Source: Durusdinium trenchii | Lineage: Eukaryota; Sar; Dinophyceae; Suessiales; Symbiodiniaceae | Assembly: GCA_963970005.1 (NCBI GenBank) | Contig: CAXAMN010023295.1 | Span: 565,074 to 629,073 of the forward strand | Direction of reading: 5' to 3' | DNA length: 64,000 nt | Part shown: piece by piece, positions 34,330-44,500 of the stretch | How the letters are laid out: the number at the start of each line of letters is the position of its first letter | How positions within the stretch are numbered: the stretch's first letter is position 1 | Program-made: the position numbers and the translations under genes | The notes under the pieces: generated by a model | What the model saw: the letters and a program-made list of their open reading frames with translations, nothing else | Database searches by the model: none | What the model was told of the DNA's origin: nothing

Positions 34330-35070
34330 AGGGCCTATTTTGATCTCACAGGCTCACAGGGTGACCGGGTGACCACACAAATAAAGATTGATAGAATCAG
34401 TGAAGCTGTTGCCACAAACAAATGAAGAAGAAACACTATATATACAGCATATAATTAGATATAATTAGAGGCAATACAACAGGGCTATGGCAACTGACAA
34501 GAAGTCTTGCAAAACATGTTGGTCTTCCAGGTGTGCATTCACCATTGCCTCAGTGGCTCTCAGCAAGATACTACTGCACTACTCCGTCCCAAGCTACTTC
34601 AAGACACTAAAAGGTCAACACGTGTCATGAGGCGTACATAAACATCCGAATTGCAAATTGCACCATCTACGAGGAAGGACATGCTTCGATGGAGCTTACA
34701 CCATGCATCTTGGGAAACAGCATGGCACAAGAGAGGTGCAACTGCCCGACACCTCTCAAATGATTCAACCACTCTCTCCAGGCCTGTCAATTGTTTCAAG
34801 AATTCTTGAGGGCTTCACAATTGTCTCAATATACTGAAACTGGTGTGCCCCGTTCCGCTTGGACCAGCACCAGCTGCGCCGAGGATCAAATTCAGTATCT
34901 TGAGGAAGAAGCCGCATCTTTCTTTCATGATGCGGAGCACCACGTCAACCACCAGGATCAACAAAACAAAGCCACCTCACAAAACTTCATGAAGTTCAGC
35001 ACCAACAGGCTTTCACAAACTCAACAAGACAAAGGCGTAAGCTCTAAGACACGCAGGACGGTGGAACGTG
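34330..35070. other. No supported gene
   Basis: An AT-rich tract lies at 34430-34470. Short frames only. Confidence 0.5.
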
Positions 35071-35074
35071 TGCA

Positions 35075-35340
35075 TCAAAGTGACCAGTCTCCCAGAACCT
35101 TCGTTTGATGGGACCATTGCTGTGGTCTAGCCACGGGGATCTCAGTATATCTCAGTGTTCTATTGATATGGATCAAGTCGTTTGGGGCCAGTTCGCCAGA
35201 GTGAAACACACACGAGTCGCGCTGGCCGCTGGAGCTTTGCAGGACTCCCCCAACCGCGCCTGCCAGGAACAACCCCAAAGAGTCGGACTCTTCCGGAGGC
35301 AAAACGAAGCTCGCAATCGTCAAGCCTCAGCTGCTCGGCT
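35075..35340 (-). CDS. Candidate exon with hydrophobic segment
   Basis: The minus frame reads LTIASFVLPPEESDSLGLFL AGAVGGVLQSSSGQRDSCVF and continues to 35075. SLGLFLAGAVGGVL could be a membrane helix. A competing frame covers the same DNA. Confidence 0.3.
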
Positions 35341-36208
35341 TCACCGTGCCAATGAGGGGAGAACTCTTTTTGAAGGCACAGGGAATTCCCCTGTCTCCGG
35401 TCGGTTGCGAAGGCTGGATGAGGAAAAGAAACATGTCGTAAGAAACTGCTTTGGAACAACTGCACAAATTCTTAACAAATCAGGAAATGATCACCTACTT
35501 CCTCTTTGAAGCACTGACATGCTCTCATTGCACACAATATTGTCTGGATGGTACACGTCCGAAACACTGGTCATGACCCAAATTTTGTGGTTTCCACTGG
35601 ACCTTTTGGCTTAGAGGATGACAGTGTCGGATGTTGCGGCGGTTTTGTGTTTGGTTTTGTTGTTTCGTTGGTGTGGTGTTAGGGAACCTCCACATAGGGA
35701 GTTGCAGTGTCTGGGACTGGGACCCCTCTTTCGTTTGAACCCTTTTCCGTAGATCAATATTGACATCTTTACAGTGACCTTGTTGGATGGCACCTTGAAC
35801 TTCGTTTTGAGCAAGGCAGCAAAAGTGCTGGAACCCAAAAAGCTAATAGTTGCTGGACATCCATGAACAAAAAAATAAATGGTTGCCAGCCAATGTCATT
35901 AGCACTCACAAATTCAACCGCTCAGTGAACCCGCAGGTGATGCAATGTGTGCACAGCTGGCAGTACAGAAATCTTGCAAAGGATTCGCCAGTGAAACACT
36001 TTGCAAAAGCGTTGCTTAACTTCCAGAAAAGGTGATGAGACAATCCCGAGATGTGGATTAACGATTGAAGGTTCATTTTAATGTTAGAAAACGCTCCGAA
36101 ACCTGCATGTTTCATGTTTTATCACATGTTGGCCTTCCAAACGTGCATATTCATTTTTGGAATTAGAACGTCAAACAATTTCAAACACATCTCAGATCCA
36201 GACTCATG

Positions 36209-36360
36209 TCAGCACAAATCGCTAGCGTCACAATGATCTCCCAAATCCCGGAATCCTGGGCGTAGCCGTGAAACATGCATGAGATTCATGATGTGGCTTT
36301 CTTTTTTGTTGCAGAGCATGTTCAAAAACATGGGCCACTTCAGGAGAACTCGTCCTCCTC
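36209..36360 (-). CDS. Candidate terminal exon, unknown protein
   Basis: The minus frame reads RVLLKWPMFLNMLCNKKESH IMNLMHVSRLRPGFRDLGDH CDASDLC, then a stop at 36209. Protein-like, no family recognised. Confidence 0.38.
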
Positions 36361-37007
36361 TACCGTCTCCACATGGATTTGTTCGTTGCAAACTTCCAGA
36401 GGATAATCAACATCATTAAGGCAACGAGGGACCCATCCGTCTCACTTTGCCAATGTTCCGGCACCTCATGGAACTCCGTTCCTCTCCAGCTGGGGGTCCT
36501 CTTCAAAAGAACTGACGCTTGTTTGAGACCTAGCCTCGCCCATCACAAGCGCGGCGTCTGAAACTGCGCTTCAAAGGACAGGGTTGGTAGACACAAGAGA
36601 GACACAAACACAAACAAGCTTTTGCGACTTCCTGTTGCAATCCCCGAGATACGCCACGTGCCAGCCCCTACTTTGCAACCACTTAGGCGCTCATTTGGCG
36701 GTACTGGCTGGAGGACCTGGAGGGTCTGGAATATTTGACCGGCTCGAGCGATTGAACAGGACAGGTGCCTCCCAGATGATGTTCCCCCAACCTCCATGGA
36801 CACTAACAAGTACACCTTCCTACTCCCTTCCTGTTTGCCAGGTTGGGAGCAACCAACTTACAGAAATTGGCAGGCACTGGGCACTGGGGCCATCCCCCTT
36901 CGGCGAACTTCCGCGCTATCTCGAGCCCATGAGAGCACACACATGTGTGGCGGTCAAAGCATGCTCGTAATGTTTGGTATCACTCTTGGGTTCCCTATCA
37001 TTCCACA

Positions 37008-37410
37008 CACACTTCGACATTTCGACATTGGTTTTCAGTTAGACTCAGTTGCCACGTTGGGAAGGATGGCATGGAACCGTATGGTGAAAAGTCCACGGAA
37101 TTGTAGGTGTTTGAACAATGATCGTTTCCCTTGACTGCGGTGACGAAGCGGCTCAAGCTGCATCGCTGCTGGGGAGGAAATGGTTTGGGGGGGAGTATCA
37201 TGAAACACCATGAAACAAAAAGCAGAAAGTGGAACGGCTTGATCAAAAGTTGCGTCGCAGGTACAGGAAACTGGCCAAGTTTCCCTTCCCACTCTTCTCC
37301 ACAGCTTCGTTGCGTGTGATAGGAGAAGAGCGTCACACGCCCCTGCTTCAGTGGAACAGGTGGAAAAAGGGAACAAGGAAAACCCTTAGAACCAGGGTGT
37401 GACACACACA
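37008..37410 (-). repeat. Large element 3' terminal repeat
   Basis: Same sequence and orientation as the 48114-48506 copy. The RT reading frame runs into this repeat and stops inside it. The outer flank is CATTCCACACAC, again CA-rich. Confidence 0.93.
37257..37346 (-). ncRNA. Conserved pseudoknot RNA motif, large element 3' copy
   Basis: Identical to the 5' copy across all paired positions. Confidence 0.78.
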
Positions 37411-38692
37411 AGAAGCCGCAGTCGGCGCAAAGACAAAGCGGTGGAGGACGGATCTTTTTCTCAAAAACCGCCTGCACGCATGCAGGTCATGCCCTTTTTG
37501 GGCATATAGTTGGACCAGTGCTTCAGCCGCAGCGGTGGCGTTGTGGGGTGGAAAAGTGTATGTATAGATGGCATGGAGTCTGGAAGCTAAGCCGGAAAGA
37601 GCCAAGCGCTGGCTACCGGCGCTGGTGTGGTCCCTGATTTTCCAGGGTTGGGTAGGTTGCATGTAGGTGATGGTGCGTTGCTGGAGGTCAATGTTGAAGC
37701 CCAAAAGGTGAAAGTCATCCACCGTTTCCAATTCGACGGGATCGCCGAAAAAATTGTTGTGGATGAGGAAGTGTTCGTTGTGGACAATGAAACGGTTGTC
37801 CACATACCGATAGTATGTGAAGTGGAGGGCAGTGTGCTGAAGAAGACAGGTTGGAGGCCATTCGTCGGATGGCGTAGACTTCGAGGTCCGTGTGTTTGCC
37901 GCTGCGCAGTTGTTTGGCTGCTTCAAAGGATGCCAGTGTGTGCTTTGTGAGATTGCGAAGGAGAGTGAGGGCATGTAGTCGTGTTGAAGTGAAGAGATGT
38001 GGTTCCTGAATGGCATGTTGCCGTCTGCGAAGCTTGCGGAAAAGTCGCTTGTGGGTGGCCAGGCGAGAGTAGAAATGGGCGCGGTGTTTTGTGAATTGCC
38101 AACCTTGAGCTTTTAGCTTGAGGTGATGGGAGATGAAGGGCCAATTAAGAGGCGGCATCCAGTTGGAGATGAGGTAGTGTTCCTGGATCCAAGCTTGGTC
38201 GTAGGTGTCGTGAGAAGAAAGTTGAATGGGTGTGAAGTGGTGAATATTGTTGTGGGAATGCCAGTAACGGAGGGACAGTTCCGCTGAAATGGGAATGTTG
38301 TTCTGCAGCTGTTTAAGTTTGGCCCGACGATTGTGTTGGGATGCCAATGCCAGTGGAGCCGATATAGAAATGGCCATGCTGGTGGTAACAGCGGTTTGGT
38401 GTGGTGGGGTTGAAGTACAGTTTGACATAAACAGCATTGGGAGAAAGAAAATTGTGGTAGTGATAGGTATGTGGTTGTATCTGGAGGTGCTGAAGCCGCT
38501 GACGCCATTGTTGTGAACGTTGTGTGGAGGAGGGGTAGCAAAATAGAAGTGTAATGTGGATGAGTCCCACGGCAAAGAGGGCCTCGGCGCGTTCAATGTA
38601 TTGGCTGTGGTGAATGAGGGTGGAAAGAGCTTGGTGTAAGTGGAAAAGTTGGTGGAGTGAAGTGTGGTGCGGCTGGCGTTGGCTGGTCAGGG
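37411..38692 (-). pseudogene. Broken GIY-YIG endonuclease plus reverse transcriptase
   Basis: The GIY-YIG nuclease begins about 38440: AVYVKLYF (GIY strand), GHFYIGST (YIG strand). After a one-base frameshift near 38340 it continues QHNRRAKLKQL (R/H helix), then SLRYWHSHNNIH, WIQEHYLI (catalytic Glu) and PPLNWPFI (Asn). A basic linker follows, to DLEVYAIRRMASNL. At about 37850 the frame changes again, straight into YYRYVDNRF, the RT catalytic YxDD-type motif in variant form, and LETVDDFHLLGFNIDLQQRT, TYMQPTQPWKIR and GLASRLHAIYTYTF. Only about 15 codons separate the linker from YVDN, so the RT fingers and motifs A-C upstream are deleted. The frame ends in the terminal repeat. Not functional as an RT in this copy. 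Confidence 0.7.
37415..37426 (-). promoter_or_regulatory. GCCG-ACTG-CGGC hairpin before the 3' terminal repeat
   Basis: A 4-bp stem with tetraloop within five bases of the 3' repeat, matched by GCCG-GAAT-CGGC in the mini-element. Confidence 0.55.
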
Positions 38693-39640
38693 CTAGTCAG
38701 CATGCGATGGCGGCGCCCACGCTGACAATGTGTTGGAGGCTCTCTTGTTGACCCGAGTTAGGGGGAGGCCGTATCGGGTCGCTGCCTCCTTAAGCTGGTC
38801 GGTGGAAACCTTGCTAGTTTGAAGCAGGCGCAAGACTTCCTCGGCTGCCTCCTGTACTTTGGGCTCAAAAGTACGCATCCACTGTTGGATGGAGGGTGCG
38901 GTCCAAGCTTCCGGGGCGTCGTCCTTGAGGGTGGGGTAGGACGGCTGAAGCACGTCGGGGAGTTCTGGCGGTTGATGAGGTGCGGGGGGAGCTGCGGGGG
39001 CAGAGGGAGCGCTGGGACGGCCGGTGTCCTTCTTGGGAGTGAGCTCCAATCCGTGTGCTTGGAGTTTCTCACGGGCACGGGCAAGATCATCAGAGGTGGC
39101 TTTGAGCGCTCGGAGGGCGGAGCCTTCAGCAACCGCTGGGGCATGGGCTTGTAGCTGGTCGGTCAGGAGTGTGATGAGTGGAGAGTGGAAAGCTCGGGCT
39201 TGTGTTGCTTTGTTGGGGGTGGTGGTGCCGGCCTTTGTGTGCATGGCCTCTGCGATGGCGTCCAAGTCCAGGCGCTTATCGCGAATCTCCTGTAGGAGGT
39301 GTGTGGTAAAAACGGATTCGGCCACGCTTCTGGTTGGGATGAGGCTGCAAAACTTGCCATGACTGAGCGTCCTGGCTGTATAGTCAGCCGTTCCGTGGCA
39401 CGCGAGGAGCCAGGGGAATACCTCAAAAGTTGGCAAGCCTACAATCCCGACGCGTCGGGACCATTGCGTTGGCTGGATATGGCGGTGGAGTTGATGCCCG
39501 TGAAGGGCATTTGAGTCCCAACAGGAATCAGTGGAGTGCCAGGACTCTTGGATGGTTGGGGTTGGAAATGGAACTGTAGGCGGAGGTGCAGGTGGAGCCG
39601 AGTGGCTGGGGCTGTGTTTGAAGGAGGTCTGAGTTGGCGT
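38693..39640 (-). CDS. Element ORF h: Ala/Leu-rich helical region preceding the nuclease
   Basis: An open frame enters from the Pro-rich region (...PFPTPTIQESWHSTDSCW) and continues QLHRHIQPTQWSRRVGIVGL PTFEVFPWLLACHG, then a helical domain (LLQEIRDKRLDLDAIAEAMH, ALRALKATSDDLARAREKLQ AHGLELTPKK), a Pro linker and KVQEAAEEVLRLLQTSKVST DQLKEAATRYGLPL. It stops at TAG 38693. The GIY-YIG frame begins within ten bases of this stop in another frame, so the two were probably one polyprotein. Confidence 0.55.
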   Translation of the reverse strand, partial: TPTQTSFKHSPSHSAPPAPPPTVPFPTPTIQESWHSTDSCWDSNALHGHQLHRHIQPTQWSRRVGIVGLPTFEVFPWLLACHGTADYTARTLSHGKFCSLIPTRSVAESVFTTHLLQEIRDKRLDLDAIAEAMHTKAGTTTPNKATQARAFHSPLITLLTDQLQAHAPAVAEGSALRALKATSDDLARAREKLQAHGLELTPKKDTGRPSAPSAPAAPPAPHQPPELPDVLQPSYPTLKDDAPEAWTAPSIQQWMRTFEPKVQEAAEEVLRLLQTSKVSTDQLKEAATRYGLPLTRVNKRASNTLSAWAPPSHAD

Positions 39641-39896
39641 TGCAGGAGAGGCTGTAGGGAGGGAGTGGTGGCGGTGGCGGTGGCGGGAAAGAAGGATTGG
39701 GGCTTGTTGGCGGTGTGTGGGATGGTGGCGATGTTGAAGGTGGTGGCGTATAAGGGTGCGACTGAATCGAATGGCTCATGGGGCCATAAGTGGCAGTCGG
39801 AGTGTAGTGGGGGGCGTCAGTGCCCGAAGTGAGCTGGTGGTGCTGCTGTTGGAGCAGGTAGTGGTTCCAGTAAAACTGCTGCCATTGTGCGTCCAT
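39528..39896 (-). CDS. Element ORF g: Gln/Pro-rich N-terminal region
   Basis: ATG at 39896 gives MDAQWQQFYWNHYLLQQQHH QLTSG..., then a poly-Pro tract, stopping at 39528. An acceptor-like TTCATTTCAG lies upstream near 39955. The overlapping frame leading into ORF h is also open through the Pro-rich stretch, so g and h may be one protein separated by a frameshift. Confidence 0.45.
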   Translation of the reverse strand: MDAQWQQFYWNHYLLQQQHHQLTSGTDAPHYTPTATYGPMSHSIQSHPYTPPPSTSPPSHTPPTSPNPSFPPPPPPPLPPYSLSCNANSDLLQTQPQPLGSTCTSAYSSISNPNHPRVLALH

Positions 39897-40294
39897 GTTG
39901 AGCACAGGTGCAGGGCGATGATGATGGCGGGAAGCGGTCAGTTCGAGCAGGAAAGCTGAAATGAAGAAAACTCAAGCAATCTTTGAATCACATGGAGCCC
40001 ACACTGCAAACTGTACATGCAAGAAACTAAAGGTGACACTTGCGGTGAGTTGTCGGATACCTAGTCAACGTAGTTGGTCGAGTGAAATTGACTGAAATGA
40101 TCGAAAAACGTGGAAGTGAGGACTGAAGCGATGTCATGTCCCGTAGAGCAGCTTCGGAGTTTTTCGTGGTGCTAGTGAAACCGTCGGTGTTGGCGAAAGA
40201 TCAGTGAGGCCATTACCAAGTAATACGAGAAAAGCTCAGTGGAATTGAGTGGAAAGAAACAAACCAAAATCTGTTGGTAGGCCAAAGTGGGCTC

Positions 40295-41484
40295 TCACTG
40301 GGGCTGCTCGTCGGCGCCGTAGTTATTCCAAGGATCATTCGCCGGGTCATAATTCTGGGCATGGAGCGGTAGCTGGCGGCCCGAAGCGTCGTAGAGAAAT
40401 TGGGGAGGGGGGTTGTTGTAGATGAGCTGTGGGCCAGGGTTGACCTGCGGTGTGTGCTTGGGAATGTGGAGGGCTGGGGGCGCTGGTTTTGGCACTGGAT
40501 AGTGCGCCGGCCAAGCGTGTGCTGTGGGCGGAATGGAGGCCGGAGGTGTGGGAGGGACATGGAAGTTGAACTGGAGGTGGCGGTGTGGGGTAATGTGGGC
40601 CGGCTGGCGGAGCGGCCGCATGTGGAGCGGGGAATGCCGGTGGTGGTTGCTTGGGCTGCTGGTCAGGTGGTTGAAGGAGAAAAGGAGTTGAAGAAGTGGT
40701 TCGTGGTTTCGGCACAGGAGAGCCGCGACGAGGTTCTGCATGCGTGGAGGTACGGCCTTGGTTGAACCGTGTGCGCGGCGGAGTCGTAGAGCGTGGTCGT
40801 GCCGGAGCGGGAATCTGGTCCACCTGTGGGGTGGGGATGAAGTTGGCATAATGCCACTGCGCCGGATCGGTGTTGGGTTGCTTGTTGGATAGGGAAGTGG
40901 CACTGGAGGGTGGTGGTGCTGTGTTGGCTGTGGGGGGTGGAGGTTGGCTCAGTTGCTGTTGTAGTGGTGGCAGGTGTGACAGGTTGGTTGGGAGTGGCGA
41001 AAGCCGGGAAAAGAACAATGGAATGGAGCTCGGTTTGGACTGTGGCGTGAGAGGCGGAGCTGTCGGTTTGGGTGGCAGTTGACCAAGGTTCTGGGTGAGG
41101 GGTGGTCTGTTGCGCAGAGTCTCGATAATGGTGTCGGTCTGGATAGATTGGTTGTTGAAGTGAGTAGGAGTGGTCTGTACCGATGCGTGTTGCAGGACGC
41201 GGGCACTCGGCGGCGTGCCTACAAGGTTGTGGCGTGTGATCTGTGGGAGGTGAATGGCACGCCCCGGTAGGAGTTCGTCGGGTGTGGGGAATAGGACTTC
41301 GGAGGCCGAGGAGTAGTGGAGTTTCTGTGAGAGCTCGATGTGCGGTGAGATGCTGGTGCAAGGTAAAGCGATGTAAGTTGACATCTGTGATGACCCCACA
41401 GAGAACATTGGGTCGCTCGTGAGTGTAAACGGAGGCACAGAATGATGTATCGCTGCCTTCGCTAGGCGGCTGATGGGAACTCAT
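40295..41484 (-). CDS. Element ORF f: Pro-rich protein with one or two frameshifts
   Basis: Downstream of the acceptor motif, ATG at 41484 (MSSHQPPSEGSDTSF) is in a different frame from the long Pro-rich ORF that contains HIELSQKLHYSSASEVLFPT, RAIHLPQITRHNLVG and AQWHYANFIPTPQVDQIP. Around 40560 the sense switches again and continues PPTPPASIPPTAHAW... PGPQLIYNNPPPQFLYDASG RQLPLHAQNYDPANDPWNN to the stop at 40295. Without the shifts this would be about 390-400 aa. Low complexity with short Tyr/Trp-containing conserved-looking islands. Function unknown. Confidence 0.5.
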
Positions 41485-41528
41485 TGCGCACAAATGATGA
41501 GGAGCAAAAGAAAACGAGTGGGCGTTTC

Positions 41529-41540
41529 AAATGGCTGCGG
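41529..41540 (-). promoter_or_regulatory. CCGCAG-CCATTT acceptor motif, ORF f leader
   Basis: CACCGCAGCCATTTGAAAC lies about 45 nt before an ATG at 41484. A related TTGCAGCCACT lies about 65 nt upstream, echoing the paired arrangement at ORF c. Confidence 0.55.
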
Positions 41541-41686
41541 TGCGAGCACGTCTCAAACTTGGAAGTGACATCAATAACAGGTAAAAAATGACAATTGAAA
41601 TCGAGTGGCTGCAACCATGTTCAAATGCCCATGAAGGGTATAGTGAGAAATTGGCTCATTGTGTTTTGTGACGGCTGTGAGAAGCG

Positions 41687-42512
41687 TTATCTTGGTGAGA
41701 CGATTTGGGTAATGGAAACCATCAGGGCTTGCTCTCTCCCAGCATATTTGTAGCCGCTGCAGGCTGCAGCAGCTGCGCGGCGAGCGATCCGGAGGATGGC
41801 AGTAGTAAGCTGATTGGCCTGTTGATCCGTGAGTGGGAGTTCTGGAAGTGGTGGCAGTGGTGGGAACAGGGCAGGTGGAGCGGGTTGTGGTGGTGGTGGA
41901 ATGGTGTCCGATGGGAAAGCTGGAGGTGGTGCTGGATATATGGTGGTGCTGCCGGAGTGGAGGAAGAGCGGTCAACGTTGGAATCCAGGTATTGGAGGAT
42001 GTTGTGCGAAAAGTGAAAAGGCATGATGTGGCCATTGCAGCGCGGTCTCGGGATGCGAACTTGGGTGTGGCGGTGTGTGGGTAGCGGAGGTGGATGAGTT
42101 GTAACGGGTTGTGAGGATAGGAACATTGGTCGTCAGAATGACCGGGTCTTCACTGCTGGTGGTGGGGGAAGGGGAGGGAGGTGGTGGTTTGCTGGTTGCT
42201 CCAGTGGAGGAGCGCGCCGTGCCCGCTTTTTGCTTAATGGAATGCTTGGAGAGAGTGGGTGCGGGAATCGGAGGTGTTTTTGGGAGGAGGCGGAGTGGCC
42301 AAGGTGGTGGTGACTGTGATTGGTTGGGTGACAGCTGAGGGGTGGTGGTGGTTGTCCGACTCGTTGGGTTCGTCTTTGACTGTCTCGAGCTTGACCTCTG
42401 ACAAATCGGATTGTTCAGTTTTGGCTGCAGGCATGGTGTACGGATCACTCTGGAGTTCCTCGAGCACTGAGGGACTAGGATCCCAGTCAGGAGAGTCGAG
42501 GTCGATTGGCAT
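41687..42512 (-). CDS. Element ORF e: acidic/Pro-rich protein with frameshift and in-frame TGA
   Basis: ATG at 42512 opens MPIDLDSPDWDPSPSVLEEL, an acidic start followed by KTEQSDLSEVKLETVKDEPN. Near 42260-42290 the sense frame shifts by one base and continues KTPPIPAPTLSKHSIKQKAG... to ...HPPIPGFQR, followed by TGA near 41972. The same frame then stays open: Pro-rich, then PLTDQQANQLTTAILRIARR AAAAACSGYKYAGREQALMV, to TAA at 41687. The well-formed segment after TGA suggests one original ORF. KxEP-like acidic sites could be SUMO targets (inference). Confidence 0.5.
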
Positions 42513-42552
42513 GGCGTGAAAACAAACCAGGAGTGAAGTGCCGGTGGCGCGC

Positions 42553-42565
42553 GAAACGGCTGCGG
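42553..42565 (-). promoter_or_regulatory. CCGCAG-CCGTTT acceptor motif, ORF e leader
   Basis: GTTTCTCCGCAGCCGTTTC lies about 45 nt before the ORF e ATG at 42512. Confidence 0.55.
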
Positions 42566-42692
42566 AGAAACAAGCATCAATACTGGCAAGTGGAGAGGTC
42601 AAGGAAAAGCGTGATGGAAAACTTGCAATCGCGACCGCAGAGCCACACTTTTTGTGAGGCGTAAAGAGTCGGTATGGAGGTGAGACTGTGGG

Positions 42693-43466
42693 CTAATGGG
42701 AGGAGCCAGTGTGATCATGGCTTGGGCGTAACGACCAGGTGCCCGGCGGTGTCGGTGACGGACTCGACGATGGTGCTGAAGTGGCTGTCCAGAGAGATTG
42801 ATGCAATGAACTGCGATGGCTGTGAGGAATTGTAATGTCTGAGAGAGGGGGACGGTCATGCGTGGTGGTGATGACCGGGGGTTGTTGTGTGGATGTGGTA
42901 GTGCTCGTGGGAGGCCTGTCGCGTGAACGCGAGCGGGCGCGTGGTGCCAAGTGGGTGATCAGGCTGTGCTGAGGTGGAATCGCAGTGGGTCGGTGGGTAG
43001 GCGGTAGGATTGGAGAGGAGAGAAAGTTGGTGGTGGCGGATGGTGGGAAACGGGCAGCAGGGTCCATCCGATAGTGACCTGGAGAGCCAGGTAGAAATTG
43101 GAGAATGCGGATGCCCTGGCATAGGTCTGTGCTGATGGTGCCCAGGTGTCGCAAAGTGTTGCGGAGTTGAAGGTAAAGGCGGTATGCTTGTTGGTCTGTA
43201 AAAGAAGAGGGGTAAGGGAGAGGATCAGTGAGAATGGGATGGTGCTGGATATCGGTGACAAGGGTGTGTAATGTGGCAATCATCCAGGACAGCAGCAGAA
43301 GTTCTGGCTGGTGAGTGGCCGATGGAGCAAGATAGGGAAGTGGGTTCCCTGGTAGGTAGTGGCCCGCTGCTGGGGCCGATGGATCAGCGAAAGGAGTGGA
43401 AGGTGATCCCTCCACTGTCATAGGCGCGACCGCTGGCGGAGCGGGGCCAAAACATGGATCAGCCAT
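42693..43466 (-). CDS. Element ORF d: paralogue of ORF c
   Basis: ATG at 43466 starts 257 codons (MADPCFGPAPPAVAPMTVEG). The N-terminal half carries the helical domain shared with ORF c, including the invariant THQPELLL, a YRLYxQ/FRLYFQ segment and QFLPGxPGHxxRxxPxAxFPP. The second half is Ser/Thr/Pro/Arg-rich, with RARSRSRDRP resembling an RS patch also hinted in ORF c (ARDRSRD). No stop or frameshift within. Function unknown; RNA binding is plausible from the RS patch. Confidence 0.65.
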   Translation of the reverse strand: MADPCFGPAPPAVAPMTVEGSPSTPFADPSAPAAGHYLPGNPLPYLAPSATHQPELLLLSWMIATLHTLVTDIQHHPILTDPLPYPSSFTDQQAYRLYLQLRNTLRHLGTISTDLCQGIRILQFLPGSPGHYRMDPAARFPPSATTNFLSSPILPPTHRPTAIPPQHSLITHLAPRARSRSRDRPPTSTTTSTQQPPVITTTHDRPPLSDITIPHSHRSSLHQSLWTATSAPSSSPSPTPPGTWSLRPSHDHTGSSH

Positions 43467-43513
43467 GGCGATGAGGGAGGACAGAAGGGTGCTGTCAGCG
43501 TGCGATCTCAAAG

Positions 43514-43525
43514 AAACGGCTGCGG
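43514..43525 (-). promoter_or_regulatory. CCGCAG-CCGTTT acceptor motif, ORF d leader
   Basis: CTGTTTCCGCAGCCGTTTC lies about 50 nt before the ORF d ATG at 43466. Confidence 0.55.
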
Positions 43526-43655
43526 AAACAGACAGGTATCAATAAGTGAGATGCGTCCAAGGACTTGGAGAGGGTGTGACTGATGAAGTGGGAGCGGAAA
43601 TTGATAAAAGAGGCAAAGTGGACACGATTCTCGGTCTTTTCTGTACAGGAAAAGT

Positions 43656-44276
43656 CTAGTTGGCAGAGTGAAAAGTATATACAGGGTTGCTCACTGTGGT
43701 GGAGGTTCCTGTGGTGGGATGATTATGACGCTGAACTGCTGAACTATCTCTGGAGCGGTCTCTTGCTGTGGGGCCGTGAGGTGTAGATTGGCGATAGGTT
43801 CGATGACGATGGTGAACAGGCGGAGGTGGACAGAAAGTGCGTACTTCATCAGCCAAGAAGTCGGTGGTGTCAGGCGGGAACTGTGCTGAAGGGTTGACAC
43901 GATATCTGCCTGGATGGCCTGGAGGGCCTGGTAGAAATTGAAGCAAACGGCTGGCGCGTTTCAAGCGCATGGTGGTTCGGGCCAACTCGGTCACACTCTG
44001 ATGGTATTGAAAGTACAGCCGGAAGGCATCAGCATCTGTGAGGAGAGTGTGGTCTGGTATAGGACTATCGATGATGGGGTGGTTGAGGATCTGAATGACC
44101 ACGGTGCCGAGGCTATCGAGAAGTCGATGCATGAGGAGAAGTTCTGGCTGATGGGTAAGTGACGGAGTCAAATGTGGAGGAGGATTGTCTGGGAGAAAGT
44201 ATGTCTCGGTGGCTGAAGTCTGCTCTGTGGAAGGTGACCGCGAGGCGCGATGCGGCAGGGCGTCAGCTGGGGCCAT
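43656..44276 (-). CDS. Element ORF c: paralogue of ORF d
   Basis: ATG at 44276, about 206 codons, stop at 43656. The core aligns with ORF d: THQPELLLMHRLLDSLGTVV against THQPELLLLSWMIATLHTLV, DAFRLYFQYHQSVTELARTT against QAYRLYLQLRNTLRHLGTIS, and LLQFLPGPPGHPGRYRVNPS against ILQFLPGSPGHYRMDPA. The flanking Ser/Pro/Arg-rich tails are not conserved. A helical domain of unknown function, duplicated in tandem with its leader. Confidence 0.65.
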   Translation of the reverse strand: MAPADALPHRASRSPSTEQTSATETYFLPDNPPPHLTPSLTHQPELLLMHRLLDSLGTVVIQILNHPIIDSPIPDHTLLTDADAFRLYFQYHQSVTELARTTMRLKRASRLLQFLPGPPGHPGRYRVNPSAQFPPDTTDFLADEVRTFCPPPPVHHRHRTYRQSTPHGPTARDRSRDSSAVQRHNHPTTGTSTTVSNPVYTFHSAN

Positions 44277-44324
44277 GATGAAGCGAAAAAAGATAGTCTG
44301 GACAGTCAAAGCAGTTTAGATATT

Positions 44325-44338
44325 GAAAATGGCTGCGG
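44325..44338 (-). promoter_or_regulatory. CCGCAG-CCATTTTC acceptor motif, ORF c leader
   Basis: The closest match to the spliced leader: CCGCAGCCATTTT differs from CCGTAGCCATTTT at one position. A second TTGCAGCCATTTT lies about 75 nt upstream at 44404-44416. It is about 50 nt before the ORF c ATG. Confidence 0.55.
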
Positions 44339-44500
44339 TGGCATAAAGTGAAGTGACGGTCAGGACTCATGTATCACGAGAAGGCCCGGTGCTCAATTGT
44401 CTTAATGTAGTAAAATGGCTGCAAGGACTGCACAATCGGTGGTTCTGCTATGCAGGGAAGCTGTTTGCTAGAGGCGCGCTGGAGCTGGGTGAAACTCAGA

